Positions 10,479 to 19,708 of a DNA stretch of 64,000 nucleotides are shown piece after piece; position 1 is the stretch's first letter; every line of letters begins with the position of its first letter. The DNA comes from Gracilaria gracilis (lineage: Eukaryota; Rhodophyta; Florideophyceae; Gracilariales; Gracilariaceae). Under the pieces are notes generated by a model, which saw only the letters and a program-made list of their open reading frames with translations, had not been told where the DNA came from and ran no database searches. The translations under genes and the position numbers were made by a program. The stretch spans positions 744,001-808,000 of the forward strand of contig JARGSG010000014.1 in the NCBI GenBank assembly GCA_030374805.1, read 5' to 3'.

Positions 10479-11315
10479 CCATCTTCACCACTTACGTTAA
10501 CCTGAAAGCGCTTTTCACACTCCTGTGTAATAGACCAAAAAGTGTGACAAGGGCCATTCTTGAAACGCGTTAACGCAATAAATGTACACATGCAGTATAT
10601 GTTTCTCGTAGATACAGTAGATATGTCATTTTCAGAAGGCGCTCGGACTTCGGAGGCGTAACGCCTTGCTCAGCTTCTATAACTGTAAGTGCAAATACCA
10701 AGCCAGAGAACGCCAGGAAGTCGTCATGATGAGAGCCAACCACAACTTGCTGCTCTTGTAGTATCTACACGTACAACATGACAAGGCGTGTATACGACGA
10801 GCGGGAAGAGAATTCGTTTCGGATCCTGAACAGAAGAAAAGAAGTGGAATGAACTGACGAGCGTTCGGGTATGGTTGAAGATGGATCGCTCCTGGGCGCT
10901 CTCGAGCGAGGGCCATGTTCATATTACCCTTGTAAGTCGTAGGGATGAAACTCCTTGGTCATTTCAAACCCATGCCCACCAACCCTTGGGGTAGTGATGC
11001 TCATTCGGGTCACAGTGAACGCGTACTATTGTGAGGGCTTTCGGCGTGGCAGGAGCAGCAGCGACCGAGAGCTCTCTTTGAGTCTCCTCCGGAATGAAGA
11101 TCTTCCCCTCAGCTCATTGAATGGACGAGAATTGCCACAGCATTTGTTCACCCGAATACAGGTACTGGAAGACTTGAGGGCTAACCCTCTTATCGTACCT
11201 TGTTAACAGGTTGACACTTTCACCTTGTTGGCTGTTCGAAGAGAAAGCAGACAGCCCTGTCTGCGAAGGCAAACTGTTCCTCATCAGACCAACCCTCCAG
11301 ATACACACGTCACAA

Positions 11316-11430
11316 ATCGATACATGATATCTACGTGGTGTATCGATAAGTTCTCTTTTGATTTTGGACATCAGGATTTGGTACCACACCTGCGTAGATA
11401 TGTCTGTAGATACCATATCATGATGATACA
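11316..11430. promoter_or_regulatory. Nested inverted repeats upstream of viperin
   Basis: ATCGATACA (11316-11324) pairs perfectly with TGTATCGAT (11339-11347). ATATCTACG (11327-11335) pairs with CGTAGATAT (11393-11401). A further GATACCATATCATGATG stretch follows at 11409-11425. The cluster lies 140-255 bp before the viperin start. It could be operator-like sites or the remains of a small foldback element. Confidence 0.4.
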
Positions 11431-11477
11431 CCGGAATCTTGTCTTGTGTTATCTGAATGCCCCTGCCAAGGTGGGGG

Positions 11478-11491
11478 GTACCGTTGGTACC
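11478..11491. repeat. GTACC-GTT-GGTAC hairpin motif, copy 1
   Basis: GTACCGTTGGTACC forms a hairpin with a GTT loop. Flanking bases lengthen the arms to GGGTACC/GGTACCC here. The core recurs at 16401-16414, 54732-54745 and (as TACCGTTGGTAC) 60156-60167. This copy is about 80 bp before the viperin ATG. Confidence 0.6.
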
Positions 11492-11571
11492 CTTGGGTAT
11501 TGATTCTAGAGAGAGAAAGGGGGAACATCACAAAAGATCAACCCGAAATCGCTGTCGATCACGAAAAGTCC

Positions 11572-12660
11572 ATGTTAGTATTCTCGGAGGTCGCAGTTGC
11601 TGCAGAGACAAGGACAATGCTCGGCGACGGCGCTTCATCGCTAACTTCCAAGCCCGTACTGTTTCTGTCCCACCCGGTTTTTCATCATCACCCAACTCAA
11701 CTTCAGACACGGTCCTTTACCCTGCGATGTTCTTCCACACCCAGTTCGGACATTGCAAAGATTGATGCTGCTCCGGGCAAATTGCACATTGATTCTTCTA
11801 CAGTCCGTTCTGTCAACTATTTCATCTCCCGTGCATGTAACTACGGGTGCAAGTTCTGCTTCCATACTCAGAAGAACGACAATGTCCTTAGCTTGGACCA
11901 GGCTCGTCTCGGTCTGCGTATGCTACGAAGGGCTCGAACAGAGAAGATCAACTTTGCCGGAGGAGAGCCGTTTTTGCAACCTCACATGTTGGGTGAATTG
12001 TGCAAGACGACCCACGAGCTGGGTATGGCTGTTTCTATCATCAGTAATGGATCTCTCATCACTTCAAAGTGGATGCAGCAATACGGGTCGTAGGTAGATG
12101 TGTTGGGCGTGTCTGTAGACTCCTTTGATCCGAAGACAAATGCTGCCATTGGAAGAGGCGGCGACGCGAACAATAAGCATGTTGATCGCATTCTTAGAGT
12201 GAGGGAACAATGCGCCAAGCACAATATCATGTTCAAAATGAACACAGTTGTTTGTAGCCTTAACTGGCAAGAAGACATGACTGATTACGTGCGAAAGCTG
12301 GATCCGATGAGGTGGAAAGTATTCCAGGTTCTCATTCTCAAGGATGAAAACTCAGGCCTTCCAGGAGAGCTTCGAGATGCCCGCCCCCTTGTGGTGTCAG
12401 ACCGCCAGTATCAGAGCTTTGTGTTTCGACATTCGGGTATAGAACAATTGATTGCCGAACCCAACAATGTTATGCGGAATTCTTACCTCCTGCTCGATGA
12501 GGAACTTCGTTTCCTTGATTGCTCCGGGGGAGGAAAAGTTCCCAGTGCAAGCATTCTGGATGTTGGAGTGTATAAAGCTCTTGCACAGAGTGGGTTTGAC
12601 CAAAACATGTTTGACGAGCGCGGTGGAGTGTATGACTGGAAACGAGAGAGAAATGAATAG
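11572..12660 (+). pseudogene. Viperin (RSAD2)-like radical SAM enzyme gene with one in-frame TAG
   Basis: Viperin uses SAM and a 4Fe-4S cluster to convert CTP to ddhCTP, a chain terminator of viral RNA synthesis. From the ATG at 11572 the frame has 361 sense codons, the same length as human viperin. The radical SAM motif CNYGCKFC (C89, C93, C96) follows a typical VNYFISRACN lead-in. Further matches are EKINFAGGEPFL (about 124-135), SIISNGSLI, DSFDPKTN, IGRG, the RWKVFQVL stretch and the C-terminal SILDVGV and RGGVYDW boxes. A TAG at 12091-12093 interrupts the frame at codon 174, where animal viperin has Tyr (NYGEYLDIL against QYGS-stop-VDVL). All residues on both sides are kept, so the change is very recent, a sequencing error, or read through. 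Residues 16-60 resemble a targeting peptide. The CMPK2-like kinase follows on the same strand. Confidence 0.88.
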
Positions 12661-13918
12661 CTTTTTGAAGAACTTCTATCAGAAGGCTTTGCTCTAACAA
12701 AAAGCCATTCTATTTGCAGAAAGAATCTCATGATCATCACGAAAGTGATTATGTTTCGTAAAGATTTGTCTCAAATCACTAGTTTTCCTCGTTGCGAGGG
12801 GCGCAAGAGCCCATTGATCCTTACCTTACTCTATTGGTTCCCCTGCTTTTCTTAAGACTTTCTTCTTCTTTGTTTGGACTACGTGTTCTAATTCCTAACA
12901 CAACAGAGCTCTTTGTATACATATTTCTCTCTCCTCAAGAAGGCCAGAATCTTCTTCGGCGCTTCTAAAATAAGTTTTCTAAGTGACTTGTCGTGGCTGC
13001 GCTTGCGATCGCAAAAGATTTGCTTGCGACTCATGTTTGTTAAAGGGCAACGCAGTAGCACATGTTCACAGTCTTTCTTGACTCAGAGCGCACGGACTTT
13101 GAACTACCAGGGGTAATCATTTTCGCATTTCTAACCAGAAATATGATCTTGCACAGACATGAGATTAATATGCCCCGGAGAAGCTCTAGGAGGAGTCATC
13201 CGAAGTGTATAACCGTAAACCGAGCTTCTCCGTAGCATATTGATCTCACGGAAAGGATGTTTGTCTTACTCGTGAGAGAGCGCTCCAGGCGTTCCGAACT
13301 AAGTTCAAATTAGGCTTCTGTGTTTGCAAAGAGAGCACACTTCCTTCGAAACTTGGGAAAAACCTTGCCAAAATAGCCAAAATGAGGACATGGCCGTGGG
13401 AGGCTGCCAAACAGCATTCGTTGGAGCACACATGGAGTCTTCGACTGCGCGTCTTATCAAAGAGCAGAGAGAAGCTTGCGTGATTCTGGGTTTCGATTCT
13501 ATTCCTGGCTTTCGGGTTCTGGCAGTTTCGATTTCAAGCTGTCAGCAATGAGTTCCACGCAGGATTGGAATATTATTCGACTGTGGAAACGAGATTCATG
13601 ACGGTTTCCAGTTTCGTAGAGCGATTGTCGGTTCTTGGGAACTGAAGATTATTGCACTCGGAAAACCTCCTCAACCTTCACGGTGAAGAACCATCGACTC
13701 TCTGTATGTGACGCACTTAAGCGACAGAAGCGAACCAGAAAAGAATCCTTGCAAGTGGGCGCGTGTTTGTGATTTGGGGATTGCTGAAAATTGAACTCCT
13801 CTGTTTCCTGTACACTATCTCGTAAGTGTGAGGTGGTGGGCCCCCGCTTTTTGAGCTCTATGCTGTAAATCTGTGTACAAGAGGCCTGAGCACTGCTCAA
13901 GAGGAGGAACAGGTTGAA
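12661..13918. other. Intergenic region between viperin-like and CMPK2-like genes
   Basis: About 1.26 kb with no credible frame. A long hairpin lies at 13161-13247. The last few hundred bases should hold the kinase promoter, but no clear element is seen. Confidence 0.5.
13161..13247. repeat. Hairpin with 26-bp arms between viperin and CMPK2
   Basis: The arms at 13161-13186 and 13222-13247 match at 23 of 26 positions when one is reverse-complemented, with a 35-base loop. The size and imperfect stem fit a small-RNA precursor or a minimal foldback element. No other copy was noticed in the window. Confidence 0.6.
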
Positions 13919-16141
13919 ATGGAAACAGGCACAGAAGCTGAAACTCAGACGGTAAAGGGCTTATTCAGCGACTTTGTAACCGCCGCCAGTATTCTTTACA
14001 GTAGCAAGAAGCTGAACCAACTATGTACAGTAGATAAAGAACTGGAGAGGGAAGAAGGTAGTCTAGATGCTTTCTTCGATCTGCTGAACGTCGTCGGGTA
14101 CAGTCTGTTTAGAAAGCCTACCAACCCGCCTTTTGTTGTAGTTATTGAAGGTCTTGATGGTACTGGGAAGACAACGCTTGTTAAGTCCCTCGCAAAAGAA
14201 ACATATGACATAGAGGGACAACAATTTAATGCACATGCCGTTGGAACACCTACAGTCTCCGTTTCTTCTGTTAGAGACATCTTTGACAAATGTGGTGGAC
14301 AGGTATCCAGAGCGTTTTATATGGTCAGCAACTACATCTTACAGCATGAAATGCGTATCAAGTCCGAGAAAGATCCTTTTGCAATCTTTTTTGTTGATCG
14401 ATGGTATTCCTCAACTTGTGCCTACTCCATAGGATGGAGAAACACTTCCGGTGGACCGGAGTCTGTTGATGCATTAGATACTTCTCTGTTCGAGTGGCCG
14501 AAGGATTTAGATGTTCCAAATATAATGATTGTGCTTCATGTTGACGGAATGGTGCGAAGACGGCGAATTCGCCAGCGTGGAGAACTCTTGAACCATAATC
14601 CATGGGACAACCGTCTTACAAGTGATGATAATCTTGGGAGGCGAATTGTGCGAGCATGGGAGCGAATGTCAGGACCTCAAAAAGCTTATCATTTATCTGC
14701 CAACGGATCTAAGGAGAAAGTTCTCAAGGAAAGCCAAAAGGTCATCAGAGAAAGCATTTTCCGTCAATTTATACCAGTTAAGTACTTTCAGCAGAGGCCA
14801 CTGGGAATGTTTCGATGGATATCTTCATGTCTTGGGCACTGCAACGGCGAGAGTGGACTACGATACGAGTACAAGGCGTGGAACTACCAAGTCTGCATAT
14901 ACAATACGGACAATGGAAATGTTTCGCTGCAGAACCACCAAATTCAAATGGTTGATGACGATGGTATTCTCTCGTTCTCGACCGACCACTTCGAAGGCTG
15001 GAATATGCCTGGCAGAAACGCTTTAGCGTCTGTTGCATGGGTCCAAGGAGATTACCCTAAGGAGTACCATTGGAAAGCGGACGGAATAATATGCCTGGTT
15101 ACGGCATCCGAGTTTATCTTAATGGACACCACTTCAACTCCGGGTATACAGGTTTGCACCCACGCTTGCATCCGCGAGCAGCCGAAACAGAACCACAGCA
15201 GCGTAGAAAACGAGGAAATGGCACTCTCGTTGCACCGTGAACGCATCTCGCGAACCAAACTCGGAATCAATGCCGGTAAGTTTCCCACAAGGTTTGTCCC
15301 ACTGCGCATGGAGCTTCGAATAGGAGACGTGAAATCCCGAGGGACGAGCCACTCGTACGAATGGGTTCGCGACCGCAAGCTGTTGGGGAATGCGTGGTCC
15401 TTCTCGGGTCAAAGGATACCCCCGCAATCCTCAAGCGATTTCTTGAAGCAACGGACTTTGCTACCTGTTACGCTTGCCATTCTTGGCACTCACACGTCGG
15501 GCAAGAAGACTCTTGGAGAACGCCTAGCTGCTATTTTTGGCTGGTCGTTTCACCCTGAACTTGGCGATATTCTACGAGACAGGGACAATATAATTGCTGC
15601 TGGGCATAAAACTGGCGACGGTAGAGCAGAAAAGGAATCTGTAGGTATGGTATGGGATGATAAGATTCACGAAGCGGAATGTGAACGGGACAGAGCTACA
15701 ACATGTAGCCGTGTAGTGGAGACTTGGCATGTAGGGAACGTAGCCTGGGCTCTGCTTCGACAAAAATCATCTGCAGCACTAATGCAAAATGCTGAGCCTC
15801 TCATCGACCAGGCTAAGGACGCGATCAAGTCCGAACTGAAAAAAGCTGTCGTTCTCTTTGTTCATCTGGGAATCGATGTGGGAACGTCAATTCGCCGACG
15901 TCAGACAGAAGAGAACGCAAAACGCATACCGATGATGAACGAGCGTGACGAGTGTACAGAGCTCCACGAGGCTTTGGATGTTCAGGGTGCTAAGCTTCTT
16001 TCAGAGTTCACTGATTTCAACATTCCCGTGCTTCACCTAGAAAACTCTGAAGATGGTGAGCAAGCGATAGATAAATCTATACGGCAAATTATTCATTTCG
16101 TGAACAGGAACTTGTGGCGCAAGGTGTTCCGGGAGGGGTAA
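13919..16141 (+). CDS. CMPK2-like nucleoside monophosphate kinase fused to a second P-loop domain
   Basis: The protein has 740 residues. Residues about 71-280 match the thymidylate-kinase-like domain of vertebrate CMPK2 (UMP-CMP kinase 2). The P-loop is GLDGTGKT at 78-85, then come VSRAFYMVSNYI (129-140), the DRW motif (160-162) followed by SSTCAYS, FEWPKDL (191-197) and an Arg-rich lid (213-220). In animals this kinase sits beside viperin and feeds pyrimidine triphosphates. Residues about 300-510 form a domain I do not recognise. Residues about 517-735 are a second P-loop module (GTHTSGKKT, 523-531), reminiscent of the NadR/AAA-type nucleotide-kinase fold. No such tail occurs in the vertebrate enzyme, as far as I know. 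The frame is intact, unlike its viperin neighbour. Confidence 0.88.
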   Translation: METGTEAETQTVKGLFSDFVTAASILYSSKKLNQLCTVDKELEREEGSLDAFFDLLNVVGYSLFRKPTNPPFVVVIEGLDGTGKTTLVKSLAKETYDIEGQQFNAHAVGTPTVSVSSVRDIFDKCGGQVSRAFYMVSNYILQHEMRIKSEKDPFAIFFVDRWYSSTCAYSIGWRNTSGGPESVDALDTSLFEWPKDLDVPNIMIVLHVDGMVRRRRIRQRGELLNHNPWDNRLTSDDNLGRRIVRAWERMSGPQKAYHLSANGSKEKVLKESQKVIRESIFRQFIPVKYFQQRPLGMFRWISSCLGHCNGESGLRYEYKAWNYQVCIYNTDNGNVSLQNHQIQMVDDDGILSFSTDHFEGWNMPGRNALASVAWVQGDYPKEYHWKADGIICLVTASEFILMDTTSTPGIQVCTHACIREQPKQNHSSVENEEMALSLHRERISRTKLGINAGKFPTRFVPLRMELRIGDVKSRGTSHSYEWVRDRKLLGNAWSFSGQRIPPQSSSDFLKQRTLLPVTLAILGTHTSGKKTLGERLAAIFGWSFHPELGDILRDRDNIIAAGHKTGDGRAEKESVGMVWDDKIHEAECERDRATTCSRVVETWHVGNVAWALLRQKSSAALMQNAEPLIDQAKDAIKSELKKAVVLFVHLGIDVGTSIRRRQTEENAKRIPMMNERDECTELHEALDVQGAKLLSEFTDFNIPVLHLENSEDGEQAIDKSIRQIIHFVNRNLWRKVFREG

Positions 16142-16495
16142 AGTGTTATTGTTGAATTTAGCAACATCCTAAGCACATCACAGTAATATCAAGGGAACAT
16201 AAGAGCGGTATGCGTGGCTTTGATATCATCATCAGTGAAATGCAGAACGTGGTTAGCCTTCTTAATGAGAGAAAACATTCCGCAGAGAAAGTTTTGCTTC
16301 AACCTAGAAATTGAAGGTTTATGTCCGCATTAATGAAGGAAAAGAAACGACATGCAGAAATACTACTTCTGTTCAACGCCACTGCTGAGGCTTTACCCTT
16401 GTACCGTTGGTACCAAGCATACTGAAATCCTATTTAACGGCACGATGGAGCACTTCAGTGAATCGTGGGCGGTACCAGCCAAGAGTGATGAATAC
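16142..16495. other. Intergenic between convergent genes
   Basis: These 354 bp separate the ends of two converging genes. The only feature seen is the second GTACC-GTT-GGTACC hairpin at 16401-16414. Confidence 0.45.
16401..16414. repeat. GTACC-GTT-GGTAC hairpin motif, copy 2
   Basis: The core GTACCGTTGGTACC is identical to the copy upstream of viperin. Flanks lengthen the stem (CTTG on the left, AAG on the right). It lies between the convergent 3' ends of the kinase and TPR genes. Confidence 0.6.
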
Positions 16496-17152
16496 TCAAA
16501 AACCAGCAGACTGCTCGTATTCTTCCGCCATTCGCGTCCATTTCAAGCTGCATTTTGCACATGCCTTCAATACAGGGGTGCCAGTTTCATAAAGCTTGGC
16601 CAGCTGCCGCATATGGTACGGGTCTTTTCCTATTTCAATGACCTTTCTAAACATTTCAAGGGCTTCCTTCTTCTTCACATCTTTATGTGGGTACAGTAAG
16701 CACATCTTTGCCAGACTTCCCAATGTGATATGATTCTGATTCATCGTCACCCCACGTCGGAGCAGATTGATGGCCCGCGGCTTGTCGGTCTCATCGAATT
16801 TGCCGTAAAACAAAGCCTTGCCGAGAAAATACAGGGATGCTTCCAGAGGCCTTATCTTTATGGACGACTCCAATAGCGGTATCACTCGCTTTTTTTGTTC
16901 CTTCGACCCTTCAAAGTAGAAATGTTGTGCAAGAACACACATTGCTACACAGCTGTTATATTGTTTGATTGCACGTTCGCACAGTTGAATCGCTTGTTCA
17001 ACATGACCATGTCTGTTTGGTTCAAAGAAAAGAAATGTCGCCAAATTTATCATCGACCGATCACAGTTGAACCTCTTAATCCGGTGTTCACAATCGCCGA
17101 TAAACCTTTCATGTTCTATGTCTGAAAGCTTTGAACCAGATGATGCGGGCAT
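16496..17152 (-). CDS. TPR/Sel1-like repeat protein
   Basis: The protein has 218 residues from the ATG at 17152. It is built of about five helical repeats of 34-38 residues with TPR/Sel1 character, such as AIQLCERAIKQYN, VIPLLESSIKIRP, AINLLRRGVTMN and ALEMFRKVIEIG, each followed by a small-residue helix. Such folds bind peptides or scaffold complexes, and no catalytic motif is present. It converges on the CMPK2-like gene with 354 bp between the stops, so it is not co-transcribed with it. The partner is unknown. Confidence 0.75.
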   Translation of the reverse strand: MPASSGSKLSDIEHERFIGDCEHRIKRFNCDRSMINLATFLFFEPNRHGHVEQAIQLCERAIKQYNSCVAMCVLAQHFYFEGSKEQKKRVIPLLESSIKIRPLEASLYFLGKALFYGKFDETDKPRAINLLRRGVTMNQNHITLGSLAKMCLLYPHKDVKKKEALEMFRKVIEIGKDPYHMRQLAKLYETGTPVLKACAKCSLKWTRMAEEYEQSAGF

Positions 17153-18516
17153 TGCGAAACTCGAAAACCTTATGCCAAAAGTGTGTGCCCTAAGAGAATT
17201 CGATGTGGGAGGACGGATGAAGAGATGATCGGCAGAAAAGCTATGACCTGTCTAGAGAAGAACGAGACCCATGTAAGTAGGGGGAGGGGGAAGGACGAGA
17301 TTGGGCCCGAATAAGACAGGCGCTGTGAAGAAAGAAAACTACTGCGGGTTGGCGAACGTCAGAGGCTCAGACTACAAAAATTGTACCGATAGAATGTTGC
17401 GACTGTAGTTCCGGTCTCAGTTGGGTGTTAAAGGGTAAGAGGGCGAACAGGGTTAGCCCTCTTAACCCTGTTAGCGCCGAGACAACACACAATACAGTGG
17501 TCCACCCTTTAGAAAGTCGGCCAAGCCACAAGTAGATAGTGTGGACATTCCTTTTCCGAAATGCATCCAGTCGCGTCTCGTGTCGTACAGACGTGTACGT
17601 CGGTACAATACCTTTGGCTAAAACGACAAACGAATGATTCTTCGCCACTTATCGTCGACCGTTGGGGGTCATGTAAGAAGGACCTCTCAAGCGGTCACAA
17701 TCTGTGTGTACCCAAAGGCGACATCGGATGACACGTTCGTATTGACGCTAATGGACTCGCGTGTGACGCCCAACACAGGCTCCCAACAAGCATCGTTTGG
17801 CAACTGGTTAACATCACAAAGTCTCACGATTGCCGTTAAAAACGACGCGCATGCGCAAGGGTAACTTTGGGCACTGCCCAAATCGCTTTCCAGAGAGGCC
17901 TCTTCTCATGTTGTCATGTGAGAACTGCACAAGAAATTGAGTGGAGTGATAAAGACTCATCGTGCTCCATGTGCGGTTCTTTCACATATAGATCCACTCG
18001 CAACTTGCCTCACGCGGAACAATAATCTTGTGCCACATGGCATCAGTCACGAGTCTGATGCGAGTTCTTTTTACAGTACCGTCTCAAGGTATAAAGACTC
18101 ACAAGAATGCCGGTGCCGTTGTAGGGGATACGAATTGTACCACGGGCTCACTAGTCATGAGATGCCGAATGTTCTGGGTCTGATTAACTTCTGCTCAGGT
18201 CATTGACGAAGAACTGCGGCAGATGAATGCGTCTGAATGACGGCAAAGAAAGAGCGGTGAACGAATGATACAGGCGCTGGACGACAGATGGATTCAACAG
18301 CAATACTTCATGATGACAAGCAGTTCGGAGCATCAGAGTTGCCGCCAGCCCTTACGCCAAGCCACATGATTATATGAGTTCGACGGCGCCATCCAACGAA
18401 AACGAACTGGTTGACGAAAAACAGTTCCCGGTTGTAAGACTTACGTGTGGGGTAGAGAAACTAAAACTGAAAGACAAACGATAAGTCATAATCATGTGAC
18501 CAAGAGCTGCACTAAT
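17153..18516. other. Gene-free stretch, 1.36 kb
   Basis: Frames here are short, overlapping and featureless. A small palindromic patch (AGGGTTAGCCCTCTTAACCCT) lies near 17449-17469. The right part should hold the 3' end of the CYTH gene. Confidence 0.5.
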
Positions 18517-19254
18517 TCAACTAGAGTCACGATTGCCTTTTGCCACACCTCTTTGTTCCAATCTTGTATAGAGTTGATATTTGTTTTCACGCAAATAGCG
18601 CATGAGCTTGCCACCACTGTTGCCAACTTTTTCAAGTTGAAGCTGCTGAAACATACGCTCTATAGCTTTGCTAGCACCATCAATCTGGTCATCTTCATGC
18701 ACAAGAACTTCAATCTCACCAATGCTGTACTGGAAACCATGATCTGCGAAGCACTCATCAGCGGTAATTTGCATATGATAGTGACCCCATGGCACCCGTG
18801 ATTCGAAAGACCATATGCTCCGCTCCGTAGTGATAGTGGCATATATGTCCATGGCGTATATCGACAATCCAAGCTGCTCAACATGTTGCAAAGCATCATT
18901 TCCAACCAGTTCCTTGTACACTACAGCTCCGCAGTGCGAAGAAGAACGAAACTGGACGGGAATCTTGAGCTGCCATTGATGGTTTCTCTGACGCAACCAC
19001 TTGTCTAACAAAGCCAGCTGCTCACAATAATATTGGTCTTTGAAACAAACGTGTTTGCAATCACCGGCGAATAGGTTGAGCGTTTTCTTGGCGTCCGGGG
19101 AAACATGGAATCGCGATTCGACTTCGATGAGATGCTGTGCTGCTTGCGCATGTGTCGGACACGCGAAGCTTGGCCACTTTCGGCTCTTGCATGTTGAGCG
19201 CCGCAACCTTTGATAGGGAAGACAAGTGTTGGCGGGGGAAAGGAAGCTCAACAT
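18517..19254 (-). CDS. CYTH-domain protein, thiamine-triphosphatase-like
   Basis: The protein has 245 residues from the ATG at 19254. It matches the CYTH/triphosphate-tunnel fold in the order seen in mammalian thiamine triphosphatase. The substrate-binding ExExK-like motif is EVESR (44-48). Then come FKDQYY (71-76), DKWLRQRNHQWQLKIPV (84-100), YKELVG (113-118), RSIWSF (145-150), YSIGEIEVLVHEDDQ (176-190) and a C-terminal GKLMRYLRENKYQLY (215-229). The fold binds triphosphate in a tunnel of acidic and basic side chains and hydrolyses ThTP or inorganic triphosphate with a metal ion. Lys is replaced by Arg in the ExExK motif. The 40 residues before the domain are basic and could target an organelle. 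Confidence 0.8.
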   Translation of the reverse strand: MLSFLSPANTCLPYQRLRRSTCKSRKWPSFACPTHAQAAQHLIEVESRFHVSPDAKKTLNLFAGDCKHVCFKDQYYCEQLALLDKWLRQRNHQWQLKIPVQFRSSSHCGAVVYKELVGNDALQHVEQLGLSIYAMDIYATITTERSIWSFESRVPWGHYHMQITADECFADHGFQYSIGEIEVLVHEDDQIDGASKAIERMFQQLQLEKVGNSGGKLMRYLRENKYQLYTRLEQRGVAKGNRDSS

Positions 19255-19420
19255 AGGGCGCTCTATTCACGAACGTACTGTCGTTGGCGAATGCTTTTCG
19301 TGAACATCAGTACACCGGGTGGCGCGACGATAGTATCGTCACGATGCCGCCGATTTTAAACTCCCTTCCCTCCCCAACGGTACAGTGAGCGAAATCTTTA
19401 TATCTCAGACCAGGATTTTA

Positions 19421-19612
19421 CGTTGAGTGTAGACCGCGGTTTATGCAAATGAAACATCTGCACATGGATAGCGAGGCCAGCCACTCATGTGGTGTGCGCG
19501 ATGCGTAAGACTGGCTCTCGGATCTGATCGGACGCTGGCGCCGCCGCCGGCGGTTCTACAAGTTCGAGGCTTTGCTGCCGGAGCTCAGGGAGATCACCGG
19601 CATGCCTCTCTC
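19421..19612 (+). repeat. Left 192-bp direct end repeat of the DIRS-like element
   Basis: The block begins CGTTGAGTGTAGACC and appears identical to 23484-23675. It contains a GCGCCGCCGCCGGCGG segment that can fold. Confidence 0.9.
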
Positions 19613-19708
19613 TTTCCAGAGAGTCCCCATCACTTGGCGGAAGGCACATTTCTAGAAGGCCAAACGCACTAGGCCAAGCGGTGAAAGTACACTGCCATTT
19701 CTTACGAC

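Larger units (their letters stand above)
10479..11571. other. Intergenic region upstream of the viperin-like gene
   Basis: About 1.1 kb without a credible gene. The right third (11316-11491) is rich in inverted repeats, listed separately, and ends about 80 bp before the viperin ATG. Confidence 0.5.
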
